Below are positions 1 to 8,937 of a stretch of 64,000 nt of DNA, one piece after another. Location: the NCBI GenBank assembly GCA_902778455.1, contig CACYXR010000002.1:186001-250000 (forward strand). The letters are read 5' to 3'. This stretch comes from an uncultured Selenomonadaceae bacterium. GTDB lineage: Bacteria; Bacillota; Negativicutes; Selenomonadales; Selenomonadaceae. The stretch's first letter is position 1, and every line of letters begins with the position of its first letter. Below the pieces are notes generated by a model. The model was not told the origin of the DNA, made no database searches, and saw only the letters and a list, made by a program, of their open reading frames with translations. The translations under genes were made by a program, and so were the position numbers.

Positions 1-1
1 T

Positions 2-121
2 GCACGCGCTGTTTATCGCCTTTCAGCGGAAGGACAGAAGGGCGCAAAAACTGTCCTAGACATTCCGCCCGCGTATCTGTCCCCTAAGACAAATGAAGAA
101 TTGAGGGCATCGCTGTTGTGA
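2..121 (+). CDS. ddh: meso-diaminopimelate dehydrogenase, C-terminal end (partial)
   Basis: Only the last 39 codons are in the window; the reading frame starts at base 2 and ends with TGA at 119-121. The peptide contains AKTVLDIPPAYLSP followed by NEELRASLL. From memory this aligns well with the C-terminus of Corynebacterium Ddh (AFTVLEVAPYLLSP, then NLDDL). Ddh reductively aminates tetrahydrodipicolinate directly to meso-diaminopimelate with NADPH, which feeds peptidoglycan and lysine synthesis. The stop overlaps the GTG start of the next gene (GTGA), so the two are probably translationally coupled. The call rests on a short tail, so it is good but not certain. Confidence 0.72.
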   Translation, partial: ARAVYRLSAEGQKGAKTVLDIPPAYLSPKTNEELRASLL

Positions 122-765
122 CGCTTTCAATGACATGGGGAATCTTTGACGTGATTGGCACGATTGCCTTTGCGCTTTCCGGCGCACTTGTCGGTCTGTC
201 GAAAAAAATGGATATTTTCGGCATCAACGTTCTGTCCGTTTTGACGGCTGTTGGCGGAGGAATGCTTCGGGACGTCCTAATCAATGTCGTACCGCCGACG
301 GCACTGGTAAATACGACGAACCTGATTTTGGCAATCGCGACTGCAACGTTCGTCTCAATATTATACGGCGCGTACCATATCACACCTGTGCAAAAACGAA
401 GGCTCATTGTCCTGTTTCAAATTTCGGATACGCTTGGACTCGCCGCATTTACGGTCACCGGTGTTATTGCTGGACTGGCACAGAAAGACGCGCAGTATAC
501 GTTGCCGATTTTTCTTGGGCTCCTGACTGCTGTGGGGGGCGGTGTTCTACGGGATTTGATGGCGCAGCGAATTCCAACTGTCCTGCATGCAGACGTCTAC
601 GCAGTGGCTTCTGTCGTCGGTTCGTTTTTCGTGTGCTTGATGGCACGAATGCATGGAGATATGCAGGCGGCATCATGGTTTGGTTTTTTTATCGTTGTTA
701 TTCTCCGCATGCTTGCCATTCGATTCGGTTGGCAGATTTACCATCCAAGACCCAAATGGAAATGA
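118..765 (+). CDS. UPF0126 / glycine-transporter-domain (TRIC-like) membrane protein
   Basis: A 215-residue integral membrane protein with two homologous halves. Each half carries the same signature, AVGGGMLRD near residues 45-52 and AVGGGVLRD near 139-146, as expected for two PF03458 repeats (UPF0126, YadS/YicG type, related to trimeric intracellular cation channels). The predicted role is small-solute or cation passage across the inner membrane; the substrate cannot be read from the sequence. The GTG at 118 is chosen because GAGGG lies 10 bases upstream and the start overlaps the ddh stop. An ATG four codons later is the alternative. A bidirectional terminator follows. Confidence 0.85.
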   Translation: MTLSMTWGIFDVIGTIAFALSGALVGLSKKMDIFGINVLSVLTAVGGGMLRDVLINVVPPTALVNTTNLILAIATATFVSILYGAYHITPVQKRRLIVLFQISDTLGLAAFTVTGVIAGLAQKDAQYTLPIFLGLLTAVGGGVLRDLMAQRIPTVLHADVYAVASVVGSFFVCLMARMHGDMQAASWFGFFIVVILRMLAIRFGWQIYHPRPKWK

Positions 766-803
766 TAGATCCTCGCTAAAAATGTCTATTCCTTCCACAG
801 ATA

Positions 804-847
804 AAAACGGAGCCGTCGTGCTTTTTCACGTAACGGCTCCGTTTTTT
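804..847. terminator. Bidirectional intrinsic terminator between convergent genes
   Basis: A 13-bp perfect stem (804-816 with 833-845, core ACGGAGCCGT) is extended inward by CGTG/CACG. It is flanked by A on the left and a T run on the right, so it can stop transcription from both the UPF0126 gene and the convergent carboxyltransferase gene. Confidence 0.85.
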
Positions 848-862
848 ACCTATTATTATAGC

Positions 863-2233
863 CTAAATTCGTCCCTTGCTCTTGAAGAATTCCTCGGCGA
901 CCTGCGGGAATAGGGCGTAGGATAAAACGTCTTCTTCCGGCGCGTTGGCATAGCCCTTCTGCGACATTTCCTCACGGAACTGGGCGACAGTCATTTCCTT
1001 CGCATCTTCCTTCGCGCAGTCGTCGATGATCTCGTTTTCGGGGATGCCGAGCGTATTGATCAGAAAATCGCGGTCAATGGGCTTCGGCGTCCGTCCAAAC
1101 TTGCCGCGGGCAAGATCCTTGACTTCCTTAGGCACCATCTTGTAACGCTGGCCCATCATCACGTTCATCGTTGCCATCGTGCCGACGATTTGGCTGGACG
1201 GCGTGACGAGCGGCGGATAGCCGAGGTCAGCGCGGACACGAGGCATTTCGTCGAGCAGATCTTGATACTTGTCCTCCATGCCCATTTCCTTGAGCTGGTT
1301 TGTCAGATTCGACAGCATGCCACCCGGAATCTGGAAATCCAGCACGTTCGGGTTCACGTCAAAATAGCCTTTCAGGTCAAATTCTTTAATCAGTTCCTGT
1401 TTGACTTTCGTGAAATGCTTGGAAATCGGAATCAACTTCTGGCGGTCAAGGCCGGTGTCACGCTCTGTGCCGACCAGCGTTTCGACCATCGTCTCAGTGC
1501 AGGGCTGGGACGTGTCGCAGGAAAACGGAGCCAGCGCGCAGTCGATGATGTCGACGCCTGCCTCGACAGCCTTCAAATAGGCCATAGAACCGAAGCCGCT
1601 GGTGTAGTGCGTGTGTAGTTCGATGGGGACGGAGACAGCGGCCTTCAGCTTCTTTACGAGGTCTTCGGCAACGTAAGGTTTCAAAAGACCGGACATATCC
1701 TTAATACAAACGGAATGGCAGCCCATTTCCTGCAATTTTTTCGCGAGTTCCACGAACGTCTCGTTCGTGTGGTATGGACTGACCGTGTAAACTAGACAAC
1801 CTTGGACGTGCGGTTTCTCGGGGCATTTCAAAGCCTCGTCGATAGCCGTGGTCAGATTGCGGATATCATTCAGTGCATCGAAAATGCGGAACACCGCAAC
1901 GCCGTGCTTCGACGCTTGCCGCACAAAAGCCCGTACCACGTCGTCAGAATAATGGTTGTAGCCTAAAAGGTTCTGTCCGCGCAGCAACATTTGAATCGGC
2001 GTTTTTTTCAAATGCTTTTTCAGTGTATCGAGACGCTCCCACGGGTCTTCACCGAGGAAACGCAAGCACGAATCAAAGGTCGCACCGCCCCAAGCTTCCA
2101 GAGCGTTGAAACCGATGGCATCCAGCGCCTCAAGCTGGGGAATCATCTGTCCGATACGCATACGCGTCGCGCAAAGCGACTGATGCGCGTCACGCAAGAT
2201 TGTCTCCGTGATTTTTACGGGATTGTTTGCCAT
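863..2233 (-). CDS. Oxaloacetate decarboxylase alpha / pyruvate carboxylase subunit B-type carboxyltransferase
   Basis: A 456-residue carboxyltransferase with an N-terminal HMGL-like TIM barrel (about residues 6-270) and a conserved carboxylase domain (about 290-450). Visible catalytic features are RDAHQS (Asp15 metal ligand), CIKDMSG (Lys178, the position of the carboxylated lysine) and the metal pair ELHTH (His207, His209). The family moves CO2 between biotin and pyruvate or oxaloacetate. The biotinyl domain with its MKM motif is absent, so a separate biotin carrier must exist; no carrier or membrane beta subunit lies next to it. The ATG at 2233 is preferred over an upstream ATG seven codons earlier because AAGGAGAG sits just before it. 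It has its own promoter inside the end of the upstream gene. Confidence 0.9.
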   Translation of the reverse strand: MANNPVKITETILRDAHQSLCATRMRIGQMIPQLEALDAIGFNALEAWGGATFDSCLRFLGEDPWERLDTLKKHLKKTPIQMLLRGQNLLGYNHYSDDVVRAFVRQASKHGVAVFRIFDALNDIRNLTTAIDEALKCPEKPHVQGCLVYTVSPYHTNETFVELAKKLQEMGCHSVCIKDMSGLLKPYVAEDLVKKLKAAVSVPIELHTHYTSGFGSMAYLKAVEAGVDIIDCALAPFSCDTSQPCTETMVETLVGTERDTGLDRQKLIPISKHFTKVKQELIKEFDLKGYFDVNPNVLDFQIPGGMLSNLTNQLKEMGMEDKYQDLLDEMPRVRADLGYPPLVTPSSQIVGTMATMNVMMGQRYKMVPKEVKDLARGKFGRTPKPIDRDFLINTLGIPENEIIDDCAKEDAKEMTVAQFREEMSQKGYANAPEEDVLSYALFPQVAEEFFKSKGRI

Positions 2234-2334
2234 GTTTTTTCTCTCCTTCACCATTTGAAATCAGCTTGCGGAAGAAAAAGGCGGCGGACAAAAGCTGTGC
2301 GTCGTCCCCGCAGGCGTTTTTTATATTTCTTTAT

Positions 2335-2363
2335 AGTATAGGTAAATACGTCGCTATTGTCAA
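2335..2363 (-). promoter_or_regulatory. Sigma-A-type promoter for the carboxyltransferase gene
   Basis: Read on the minus strand: TTGACA (2358-2363), a 17-bp spacer, then TATACT (2335-2340). The -35 box abuts the stop codon of the upstream aminotransferase-like gene. It leaves a leader of about 100 nt before the ATG, which contains a GC-rich, partly self-complementary stretch. Confidence 0.75.
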
Positions 2364-3233
2364 TTATTCGACGGGCTTTGACAGCTCTTTCTTCACATAC
2401 TCTTTGTACGCGGCAAGCAATTTTTTTGTGATTTCGCCTGTTTTGCCGTCGGCAATCGCGTCGCGATCAATCATTGTTACCGGCACGATTTCGTTGGCAG
2501 TGTTCGTGAAGAATGCTTCCTCTGCGCCCTTAACGAAATCGGGTGTCAGTGTCTTTTCAACGACGGTGAGGCCGAGAGACGGAGCAAGCTTTTCATTGAC
2601 GATCGTGCGAGTGATACCGTTTAAAATCATCTCGTTTGCCGGATGCGTCCAAAGCACTTCGTCCTTGACGACGAAAAAATTTGCGTCTTCACCTTCGGTG
2701 ACAGTGTTCTTTTCTTTGCGGAAGAACAGCGCCTTCTTCGCATTTTTTTTCCTCGCTTCCTCGGCGGCTAGGACGCTGCCCAAGAGATTTAATGAAGCAA
2801 TATCGCAGCGCAACCAGCGAATGTCATCGACAAGTGCTGCTCGGATGCCGTTTTCCTGCCAATCCGTATGAATCGGTACATCGCGGATGACAACGCCGAG
2901 ATGAGGCAGATTGATTTTCGGCGGTAAATAGGAACGTGGCGATGTGCCGCGGGTGAGCTGGAAATAAATGATTCCGTCCTTGATTTTCGTTTTCTCGATT
3001 AGCTCGTAGAAGACACCGACCAGCTCTGCGTCAGCATCGGTAATCGGAATCGACAACTCCCGCATGGAACGGCGATAGCGCTCCAGGTGTTCCTCCAATG
3101 CAAAGCATTTTCCATCGTAAACGCGAATTGTCTCAAACACGCCATCGCCAAACTGGAAACCGCGATCTTCCAAATGGACGGCGTAGGTATCCAACGGCAA
3201 AAAGGCGCCATCATAATAAGCAAGCTCTTTCAA
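2364..3233 (-). CDS. D-amino-acid-transaminase-like class IV protein lacking the catalytic lysine
   Basis: A 289-residue protein that tracks Bacillus D-amino acid aminotransferase along its length: DRGFQFGDGVFE, TRGTSPR, DIRWLRCDI, SLNLLGSVLA, TEG, LNGITR. The residue that should form the PLP Schiff base (Lys145 in the Bacillus enzyme, motif CDIKSLNLL) is Ala146 here, codon GCT. The substrate-binding His of the RxH motif is Tyr102, the active-site Tyr is Phe33, and the phosphate-binding Ser cluster after TEG reads EDAN. The frame is open and full length, so this is not a decayed gene. TTG at 3233 is chosen for the AGGAGG nine bases upstream. It may be a pseudoenzyme or have a changed chemistry; D-Ala/D-Glu synthesis should not be assumed. 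Confidence 0.85.
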   Translation of the reverse strand: MKELAYYDGAFLPLDTYAVHLEDRGFQFGDGVFETIRVYDGKCFALEEHLERYRRSMRELSIPITDADAELVGVFYELIEKTKIKDGIIYFQLTRGTSPRSYLPPKINLPHLGVVIRDVPIHTDWQENGIRAALVDDIRWLRCDIASLNLLGSVLAAEEARKKNAKKALFFRKEKNTVTEGEDANFFVVKDEVLWTHPANEMILNGITRTIVNEKLAPSLGLTVVEKTLTPDFVKGAEEAFFTNTANEIVPVTMIDRDAIADGKTGEITKKLLAAYKEYVKKELSKPVE

Positions 3234-3264
3234 TGTGCAAGACCTCCTATTCGTTAATTCTTTT

Positions 3265-3293
3265 ATTATAGAAGAATTTTTTGTGAAGTTCAA
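3265..3293 (-). promoter_or_regulatory. Promoter for the D-amino-acid-transaminase-like gene
   Basis: Minus-strand TTGAAC (3288-3293), a 17-bp spacer and a perfect TATAAT (3265-3270), about 32 bases before the TTG start. Confidence 0.75.
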
Positions 3294-3301
3294 TTCTTTC
3301 T

Positions 3302-3331
3302 TTGACAAGCGGGGATTTTTAGAGATATAAT
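3302..3331 (+). promoter_or_regulatory. Promoter for RNase J
   Basis: TTGACA (3302-3307), an 18-bp spacer and TATAAT (3326-3331), both consensus. It lies back to back with the divergent minus-strand promoter. The predicted leader is about 105 nt. Confidence 0.75.
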
Positions 3332-3443
3332 GTGTGTTATCAGAAACAGAACGGTCAATTTTTTGTACACTCTTGGATATTGAACGGTTCGGATTTCATA
3401 AGGTATCTCTTGACAGTCAAATAATAATGGAGGTGTTGTTTTT

Positions 3444-5108
3444 TTGTCGAAGGGACAACAAAAGTTGCAGGTCATTCCTCTGGGCGGCTTGGGGGAGATC
3501 GGCAAAAATATGACGGTCATCCGCGTGGACGATGAGATTCTGCTGATTGACGCAGGGTTGATGTTCCCCGAGGACGACATGCTGGGCATTGATCTCGTGA
3601 TTCCTGATATCACGTATCTGATGGAAAATCGCGAGAAAATCAAGGCGATTGTCCTCACGCACGGGCATGAGGACCATATTGGTGCGCTTCCGTACGTGCT
3701 GAAACAAATAGACGTACCGGTTTACGGCACGCGGTTGACGCTGGGGATTTTGGCGGGAAGGCTGAAGGAGCACAGCGTGAGTTGTGAAAAACTGAAGCCT
3801 GTCACACCGGGCGATGTAATCAATATCGGCTGCTTCAGCGTCGGTTTCATCCGTGTCAACCACAGTATTCCAGACGCAGTGGGGCTTTCGATTCGCACGC
3901 CGGTAGGCATGATTGTCCACACGGGCGACTACAAGCTCGACTACACTCCTATTGACGGGGAAATGACGGATTTTCGCCGTTTTTCCGATTTGGGAAACCG
4001 GGGCGTGCTGCTCCTTCTGGCAGACAGCACAAATGCGGAGCGTGAAGGGCATACCCCAAGCGAGCGCACAGTTGGCGCGGCGTTCGATAAGGCTTTCCAT
4101 AACGCAAAACAGAGGATTATCGTTGCGACGTTTTCATCGAATGTCCATCGTATCCAGCAGGTTATCGATACAGCGGTGCGTTACAAGCGGAAAGTCGCCG
4201 TGCTTGGACGCAGCATGGTGAATGTAGTCTCAATTTCTCTGGAGCTTGGCTATATCAGCGCTCCGGAAGGCACGATTATCGATATTGACGAAATCAATTT
4301 TTACTCACCGAATCAGGTCGTCGTCATCACGACAGGCAGCCAGGGCGAGCCGATGTCGGCACTGACACGCATGGCAGTAGGTGAGCACCGCAAGGTTACC
4401 ATTGTTCCCGGCGATACAATCATCATTTCGGCGACGCCGATTCCAGGAAACGAGAAACTTGTCTCAAAAACGATTGACCATCTGTTGAAGCTTGGCGCAA
4501 ATGTAATTTACGGGCGTAGCGAGGGAATCCACGTTTCCGGCCACGCAAGCCAAGAGGAAATCAAACTGATGCACAATCTTGTGCGTCCGAAGTTTTTCAT
4601 TCCGGTACACGGCGAGTACCGCCATCTGATCAAGCATGCGAAGCTGGCGCAGGAACTCGGGATGCCGAAAGAAAATATTTTCATCAGCGAAAACGGGCAG
4701 GTGCTTGAGTTTACCCGGGATACGGGCACTGTGGCCGGAAAGGTGACAGCAGGCCGCGTGCTTGTGGACGGTCTCGGCGTTGGAGACGTCGGGAATATTG
4801 TACTCAGGGACCGCCGGCAGCTTTCGCAGGATGGAATTTTGATTATCGTGCTGACGATGAATAAGGAGACCGGCGAGGTTGTATCGGGACCGGATATCGT
4901 ATCTCGTGGATTTGTTTATGTGCGCGAGTCCGAGGAACTTATGGACGAAGCCCGGATGCGGGTTGAGCAAGCGCTTGACCGTTGCCAGGACGAAGGCGTC
5001 ATTGAGTGGGGAACCATCAAGTCAAATATCCGTGATGCCCTCGGGCGTTATCTGTTCGATAAGACTCGTCGTCGTCCGATGATTCTTCCAATCATAATGG
5101 AAATCTAG
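3444..5108 (+). CDS. rnj: Ribonuclease J
   Basis: A 554-residue metallo-beta-lactamase/beta-CASP ribonuclease, a normal length for RNase J. The zinc motif HGHEDH is at residues 73-78, later ligands are in NHS and HTGDYK, and the beta-CASP end is marked by VHGEYRH near residue 388; a C-terminal domain follows. RNase J has endonuclease and 5'-3' exonuclease activity and is a main mRNA-decay and rRNA-maturation enzyme in Firmicutes. The start is TTG, with GGAGG 10 bases upstream. It is transcribed alone and ends in a strong terminator. The J1/J2 paralogue cannot be told from this sequence. Confidence 0.95.
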   Translation: MSKGQQKLQVIPLGGLGEIGKNMTVIRVDDEILLIDAGLMFPEDDMLGIDLVIPDITYLMENREKIKAIVLTHGHEDHIGALPYVLKQIDVPVYGTRLTLGILAGRLKEHSVSCEKLKPVTPGDVINIGCFSVGFIRVNHSIPDAVGLSIRTPVGMIVHTGDYKLDYTPIDGEMTDFRRFSDLGNRGVLLLLADSTNAEREGHTPSERTVGAAFDKAFHNAKQRIIVATFSSNVHRIQQVIDTAVRYKRKVAVLGRSMVNVVSISLELGYISAPEGTIIDIDEINFYSPNQVVVITTGSQGEPMSALTRMAVGEHRKVTIVPGDTIIISATPIPGNEKLVSKTIDHLLKLGANVIYGRSEGIHVSGHASQEEIKLMHNLVRPKFFIPVHGEYRHLIKHAKLAQELGMPKENIFISENGQVLEFTRDTGTVAGKVTAGRVLVDGLGVGDVGNIVLRDRRQLSQDGILIIVLTMNKETGEVVSGPDIVSRGFVYVRESEELMDEARMRVEQALDRCQDEGVIEWGTIKSNIRDALGRYLFDKTRRRPMILPIIMEI

Positions 5109-5111
5109 AAA

Positions 5112-5162
5112 AATGCCGTATGGAATCTCCTGTTAATAGGATTTCGTACGGCGTTTTTTTAT
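5112..5162 (+). terminator. Intrinsic terminator of the RNase J gene
   Basis: Hairpin with arms starting GCCGTA (5115-5120) and ending TACGGC (5147-5152), with paired inner segments, followed by a run of T. Confidence 0.8.
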
Positions 5163-5304
5163 TTTGCCATCAAAATAAAAAATTTTCATCGGTGAATTTC
5201 TTTTGCGTCAAATCATAAAAAATGCGTTATACTATTACCGAGAATTTACGATGGCGATAGTATACATGTTTGTTTTTCGACATCGGGAAAGCGGAGTGCT
5301 TGCA

Positions 5305-6291
5305 ATGAAAAAGAAAATAGCAGGGATTATTACAGCTATGTTTTTGCTTGGCGCGGCGAATTTTGCCTGGGCAGAACCAACACAGGGATCCACAGGAGAA
5401 AAAATCACGATTAATTTGGCCAGCCGTATCTTGACATTTTGGAGGAACGGCAAAAAGGTCACTATGTATCCGATTGCCGCGGGCAAGCAGGAGACACAAA
5501 CGCCAATCGGCGATTTTTCGGTAATCGAGATGGAGATCAATCCTGTATGGGTCGACCCCAAAGATATGAAAAAGAAAGTGGAGTCAGGAGAGGACAATCC
5601 GCTGGGCTACCGATGGATGGGAATTGGCGGCCACTACGGCATACACGGTACGAATCGCCCCGAATCTATCGGCGGCTATGTGTCGAACGGCTGCATCCGT
5701 CTGTGGGAAGAAAATGCCGAGGAGCTTTACGAGATGACTGACATCGGGACGCCGGTGGAGATTGATTATGAACGAGTCGTGATTGAACGCCTGCCTGACG
5801 GACGGGTCGCTTATTACATTTATCCGGACGGGTATCATCGGCAATACCTGGATGTAGCGACAGTTAGAAAGGCATTGGCGGCATTCGGCGTCGCGGATTT
5901 TGTTTCGGATGCAGACATTGAAGAAAAAATAGATGCGTCAGATGGACAGCCGACATTCCTGTCCAGCTCATATCGTGTTGAGATTGATGATCTATGGGTT
6001 TCCGGAGTAGCATTGAAGCTGGCGAACGGGATTTATGTTCCTGTCGCTTCCGTTTCCGCTGTCACAAAACAACCTGTCATTTCCGATTGGGACGCGAAAA
6101 CGCTTTCTTCGCCGTTAGGAAAGGTTCCAGGGGAATGGTTGAACAACAAATGGTATGTCAAGTTGGAAGATGTGCAAAAGTTATATGGTCTTTCCGGTTC
6201 TTTGGAAGCTGACGGCGTGCTTCGCCTCCGCAAGATGGAGCAGCCTCCTGTACGACATCAGGATTTGTTGAATACGGCAGTGAAGGGATAA
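5305..6291 (+). CDS. Secreted L,D-transpeptidase (YkuD family)
   Basis: A 328-residue precursor: signal peptide (residues 1-23, ending NFAWA), YkuD domain (about 33-155) and a C-terminal region (about 225-325) resembling the copper-amine-oxidase-like repeats often fused to wall enzymes. The catalytic motif is HGT at 114-116 then SNGCIR with Cys130; the usual SHGC histidine is Asn here, a variant also found in Firmicutes. The enzyme forms 3-3 peptidoglycan crosslinks or attaches proteins outside the inner membrane. ATG at 5305 has GGAG eight bases upstream and opens directly into the signal peptide; upstream in-frame starts are less likely. A weak TATACT box lies at 5228. polA follows 12 bases after its stop. 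Confidence 0.9.
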   Translation: MKKKIAGIITAMFLLGAANFAWAEPTQGSTGEKITINLASRILTFWRNGKKVTMYPIAAGKQETQTPIGDFSVIEMEINPVWVDPKDMKKKVESGEDNPLGYRWMGIGGHYGIHGTNRPESIGGYVSNGCIRLWEENAEELYEMTDIGTPVEIDYERVVIERLPDGRVAYYIYPDGYHRQYLDVATVRKALAAFGVADFVSDADIEEKIDASDGQPTFLSSSYRVEIDDLWVSGVALKLANGIYVPVASVSAVTKQPVISDWDAKTLSSPLGKVPGEWLNNKWYVKLEDVQKLYGLSGSLEADGVLRLRKMEQPPVRHQDLLNTAVKG

Positions 6292-6303
6292 GCGGAGGAC
6301 AGA

Positions 6304-8925
6304 ATGAAAAAACGCCTGATGATACTCGACGGAAGCAGCTTGATGTTTCGGGCTTTTTACGCACTTCCATTGCTGACTTCGCCACAGGGCGAATATACGA
6401 ACGCCGTTCACGGTTTTTCCAATATGCTGTTCAAAATCCTGAAGGAGTACAAGCCGCATCGTATGGTGGTCGCATTTGACAAAAGCCGCCATACCTTTCG
6501 GACAGAGTTGTATGCGGATTATAAGGGGACGCGCGCGAAAACACCGGAAGAACTTTCCTCCCAAGTGCCGATTCTTCGCGATTTCCTAGACGCATGGGGG
6601 ATTCCGTTTATCGAAATTGATAATTACGAGGCTGACGATATTATCGGAACCATTTCTTCACGGGCAGCGGAAACCGGCGAATATGAAACATTGATTGTTA
6701 CGGGCGATAGGGATGCATTTCAGCTGATTCGCCCTGATGTGCAAGTGCTTTACACAAAAAAAGGTATTTCAGAAATTGGCGTTTTCGATGAATCGGCATT
6801 TCGTGCGACGTATGGATTCGAACCGATTCGCCTTGTCGATCTGAAGGGATTAATGGGGGACAGTTCGGACAATATCCCAGGAGTTCCTGGTATCGGGGAA
6901 AAAACTGCTAAGAAGCTTTTGATTGAATACGGAAGCCTGGAAGGTGTTTATACGCATCTTGAAGAGATTTCCGGGAAAAAAGTGAAAGAACGCTTGATGG
7001 AAAACAAAATTCAAGCGGAGCTTTCCAAACGTCTGGCGACAATCGATTGTCAGGCGCCTGTATCTTTTGAACCGGAATTATATGCAATAACGCCGGACAA
7101 GGAACAATTTTTCCGTTTTTGTGATCGCTATGGAATGACCAATGCACGAAAGATTTTTGACACCTTTTTTGCGGAGTCGGCAGGCAGTATTCCAACGGAA
7201 GCCGCTTCTTCGCTGCCAATAGAGGATTTGGACACAGCGAAGAAAGCAGAAGATTTTTGTTCGGTAGTGCGCGGAGCGGAAAAAAGAACTGTCAGTTTCG
7301 TAGGTATCTACGAAGGAAAACCGCCTCACCGGCGTATGGCTGGAACGGCTGTCGCTTCTGAAGGGCACGTCGCATTTTGTCCGGCGGATTCGTCGGGATG
7401 GAAAGCAGTGTGGGAACTTTTGAACGACCCGTCGATTTCCCGCACAACCTATGATCTTAAGAGTTTTTACCATGCGGGCGGTTCTTCCACCGAAGGGGAA
7501 GGATTATTCGACGTTGCCCTGGCAGGCTATTTGCTCAATGCGTCGATGGGACAGGCGTCTGTCGAGAAACTTAGGACAATCTGGTTGCCCGACGAGCCTC
7601 CCGTGAATGAAAAAGCAATGCCAAGAGAGCGGACAGCAGCAGAAGCGAAAATACTTGAAAAGCTTTCTGTTCGTCTTCGGGAGTGTCTGGAAGAGTTGAA
7701 CATTTTTTCCCTGTATTCTGATATGGAGCTTCCGTTGGTCGAAGTTCTTGTCTCGATGGAAAGAACAGGAGTGTTTTTGAATCGTGCGAAGCTTGAGTCA
7801 CAACGCGAGGCGGCGGGACGAAAACTGACGGTGCTGGAATCTGAAATTTACAAGCTTGCAGGCCATTCGTTCAATGTCAATTCGCCGAAACAGCTTGCGA
7901 CGGTGTTGTTTGAGGAGCTTGGACTTCCTGCGGTAAAAAAGACAAAAAGCGGATTCTCGACAAACGCAGAGGTCTTGGAAAGCTTACGGCAAGAACATTC
8001 AATTATAGAAAAGATTCTCGAATACAGGCGTTGGGCAAAGCTAAAATCCACTTATTTGGACGCCGTGGCCGAATTGATCGACGATGAAACCGGGCGCGTC
8101 CATACAAGCTTCAATCAGATGGTGACGGCAACTGGACGGCTTTCCAGCTCCGACCCCAATCTCCAGAATATCCCCGTACGAACAGAGGAAGGTAAAGCGA
8201 TTCGCAGTATTTTTGAACCGGGCGAAGGATATGACACCTTGATGTCCGCCGATTATTCGCAGATTGAGCTACGGATATTGGCGCATCTTTCTAAAGATGT
8301 GAATTTTGTCGGCTCGTTCACGCGGGGAGAAGACATCCATGCGCGGACGGCGGCAGAGGTTTTCGGCGTGCCAATGGATCAGGTGACTCCAATTTTGCGT
8401 CGCCATGCAAAGGCAGTCAATTTCGGCATTGTGTATGGAATCAGCGACTTCGGTCTGTCCAATGGGCTCGGTATTTCGCGGAAAGACGCGGCAAAATATA
8501 TCGGGGATTATTTTGGGAAATATGTCGGTGTTAAAGCGTTCATGGACGAAATGGTGCAGAAAGCACATAAGGACGGTTTCGTCACCACAATGTTTGGCCG
8601 TCGCCGGGAACTTCCGACGATTCGGAGCAAGAATTACGTCCAGCGTTCGTTGGCGGAGCGCATGGCAATGAATACGCCGATTCAAGGGACAGCGGCGGAC
8701 ATTATCAAGCTGGCGATGATAGAGGTCTATCGAAGGCTTCGAGACGGCGGCTTCAAAAGCCGGATGCTTTTGCAGGTACATGACGAGCTTGTGCTCGAAG
8801 TCAAGGAGAACGAATCGGAAGCCGTTTCCGCATTGCTCACGGATGCCATGGAAAATGCAGTAAAGCTTTCAGTACCGCTGACGATTGATATCCATTGTGG
8901 AAAGGACTGGGCCGAGGCAAAATAG
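6304..8925 (+). CDS. polA: DNA polymerase I
   Basis: An 873-residue family A polymerase. Residues 1-290 form the 5'-3' exonuclease (FDKSRHTFR, GDRD, DSSDNIPG). Residues about 300-465 correspond to the 3'-5' proofreading domain but lack the DTE metal motif, and the last DEDD Asp is not evident, so proofreading is probably inactive. The polymerase domain has motif A (DYSQIELR, near 648), motif B (RRHAKAVNFGIVYG, near 698) and motif C (HDELV, near 825). It works in repair and Okazaki fragment processing. It is followed after 12 bases by coaE, so it heads a polA-coaE-slt-polC run on one strand. Confidence 0.96.
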   Translation: MKKRLMILDGSSLMFRAFYALPLLTSPQGEYTNAVHGFSNMLFKILKEYKPHRMVVAFDKSRHTFRTELYADYKGTRAKTPEELSSQVPILRDFLDAWGIPFIEIDNYEADDIIGTISSRAAETGEYETLIVTGDRDAFQLIRPDVQVLYTKKGISEIGVFDESAFRATYGFEPIRLVDLKGLMGDSSDNIPGVPGIGEKTAKKLLIEYGSLEGVYTHLEEISGKKVKERLMENKIQAELSKRLATIDCQAPVSFEPELYAITPDKEQFFRFCDRYGMTNARKIFDTFFAESAGSIPTEAASSLPIEDLDTAKKAEDFCSVVRGAEKRTVSFVGIYEGKPPHRRMAGTAVASEGHVAFCPADSSGWKAVWELLNDPSISRTTYDLKSFYHAGGSSTEGEGLFDVALAGYLLNASMGQASVEKLRTIWLPDEPPVNEKAMPRERTAAEAKILEKLSVRLRECLEELNIFSLYSDMELPLVEVLVSMERTGVFLNRAKLESQREAAGRKLTVLESEIYKLAGHSFNVNSPKQLATVLFEELGLPAVKKTKSGFSTNAEVLESLRQEHSIIEKILEYRRWAKLKSTYLDAVAELIDDETGRVHTSFNQMVTATGRLSSSDPNLQNIPVRTEEGKAIRSIFEPGEGYDTLMSADYSQIELRILAHLSKDVNFVGSFTRGEDIHARTAAEVFGVPMDQVTPILRRHAKAVNFGIVYGISDFGLSNGLGISRKDAAKYIGDYFGKYVGVKAFMDEMVQKAHKDGFVTTMFGRRRELPTIRSKNYVQRSLAERMAMNTPIQGTAADIIKLAMIEVYRRLRDGGFKSRMLLQVHDELVLEVKENESEAVSALLTDAMENAVKLSVPLTIDIHCGKDWAEAK

Positions 8926-8937
8926 GAGGGCGGAAAC

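Noticed and set aside
7200-7600. PolA interpreted as proofreading-proficient because the domain is present
   Set aside because: The domain length is kept, but the first metal-binding motif is not visible, so proficiency cannot be claimed.
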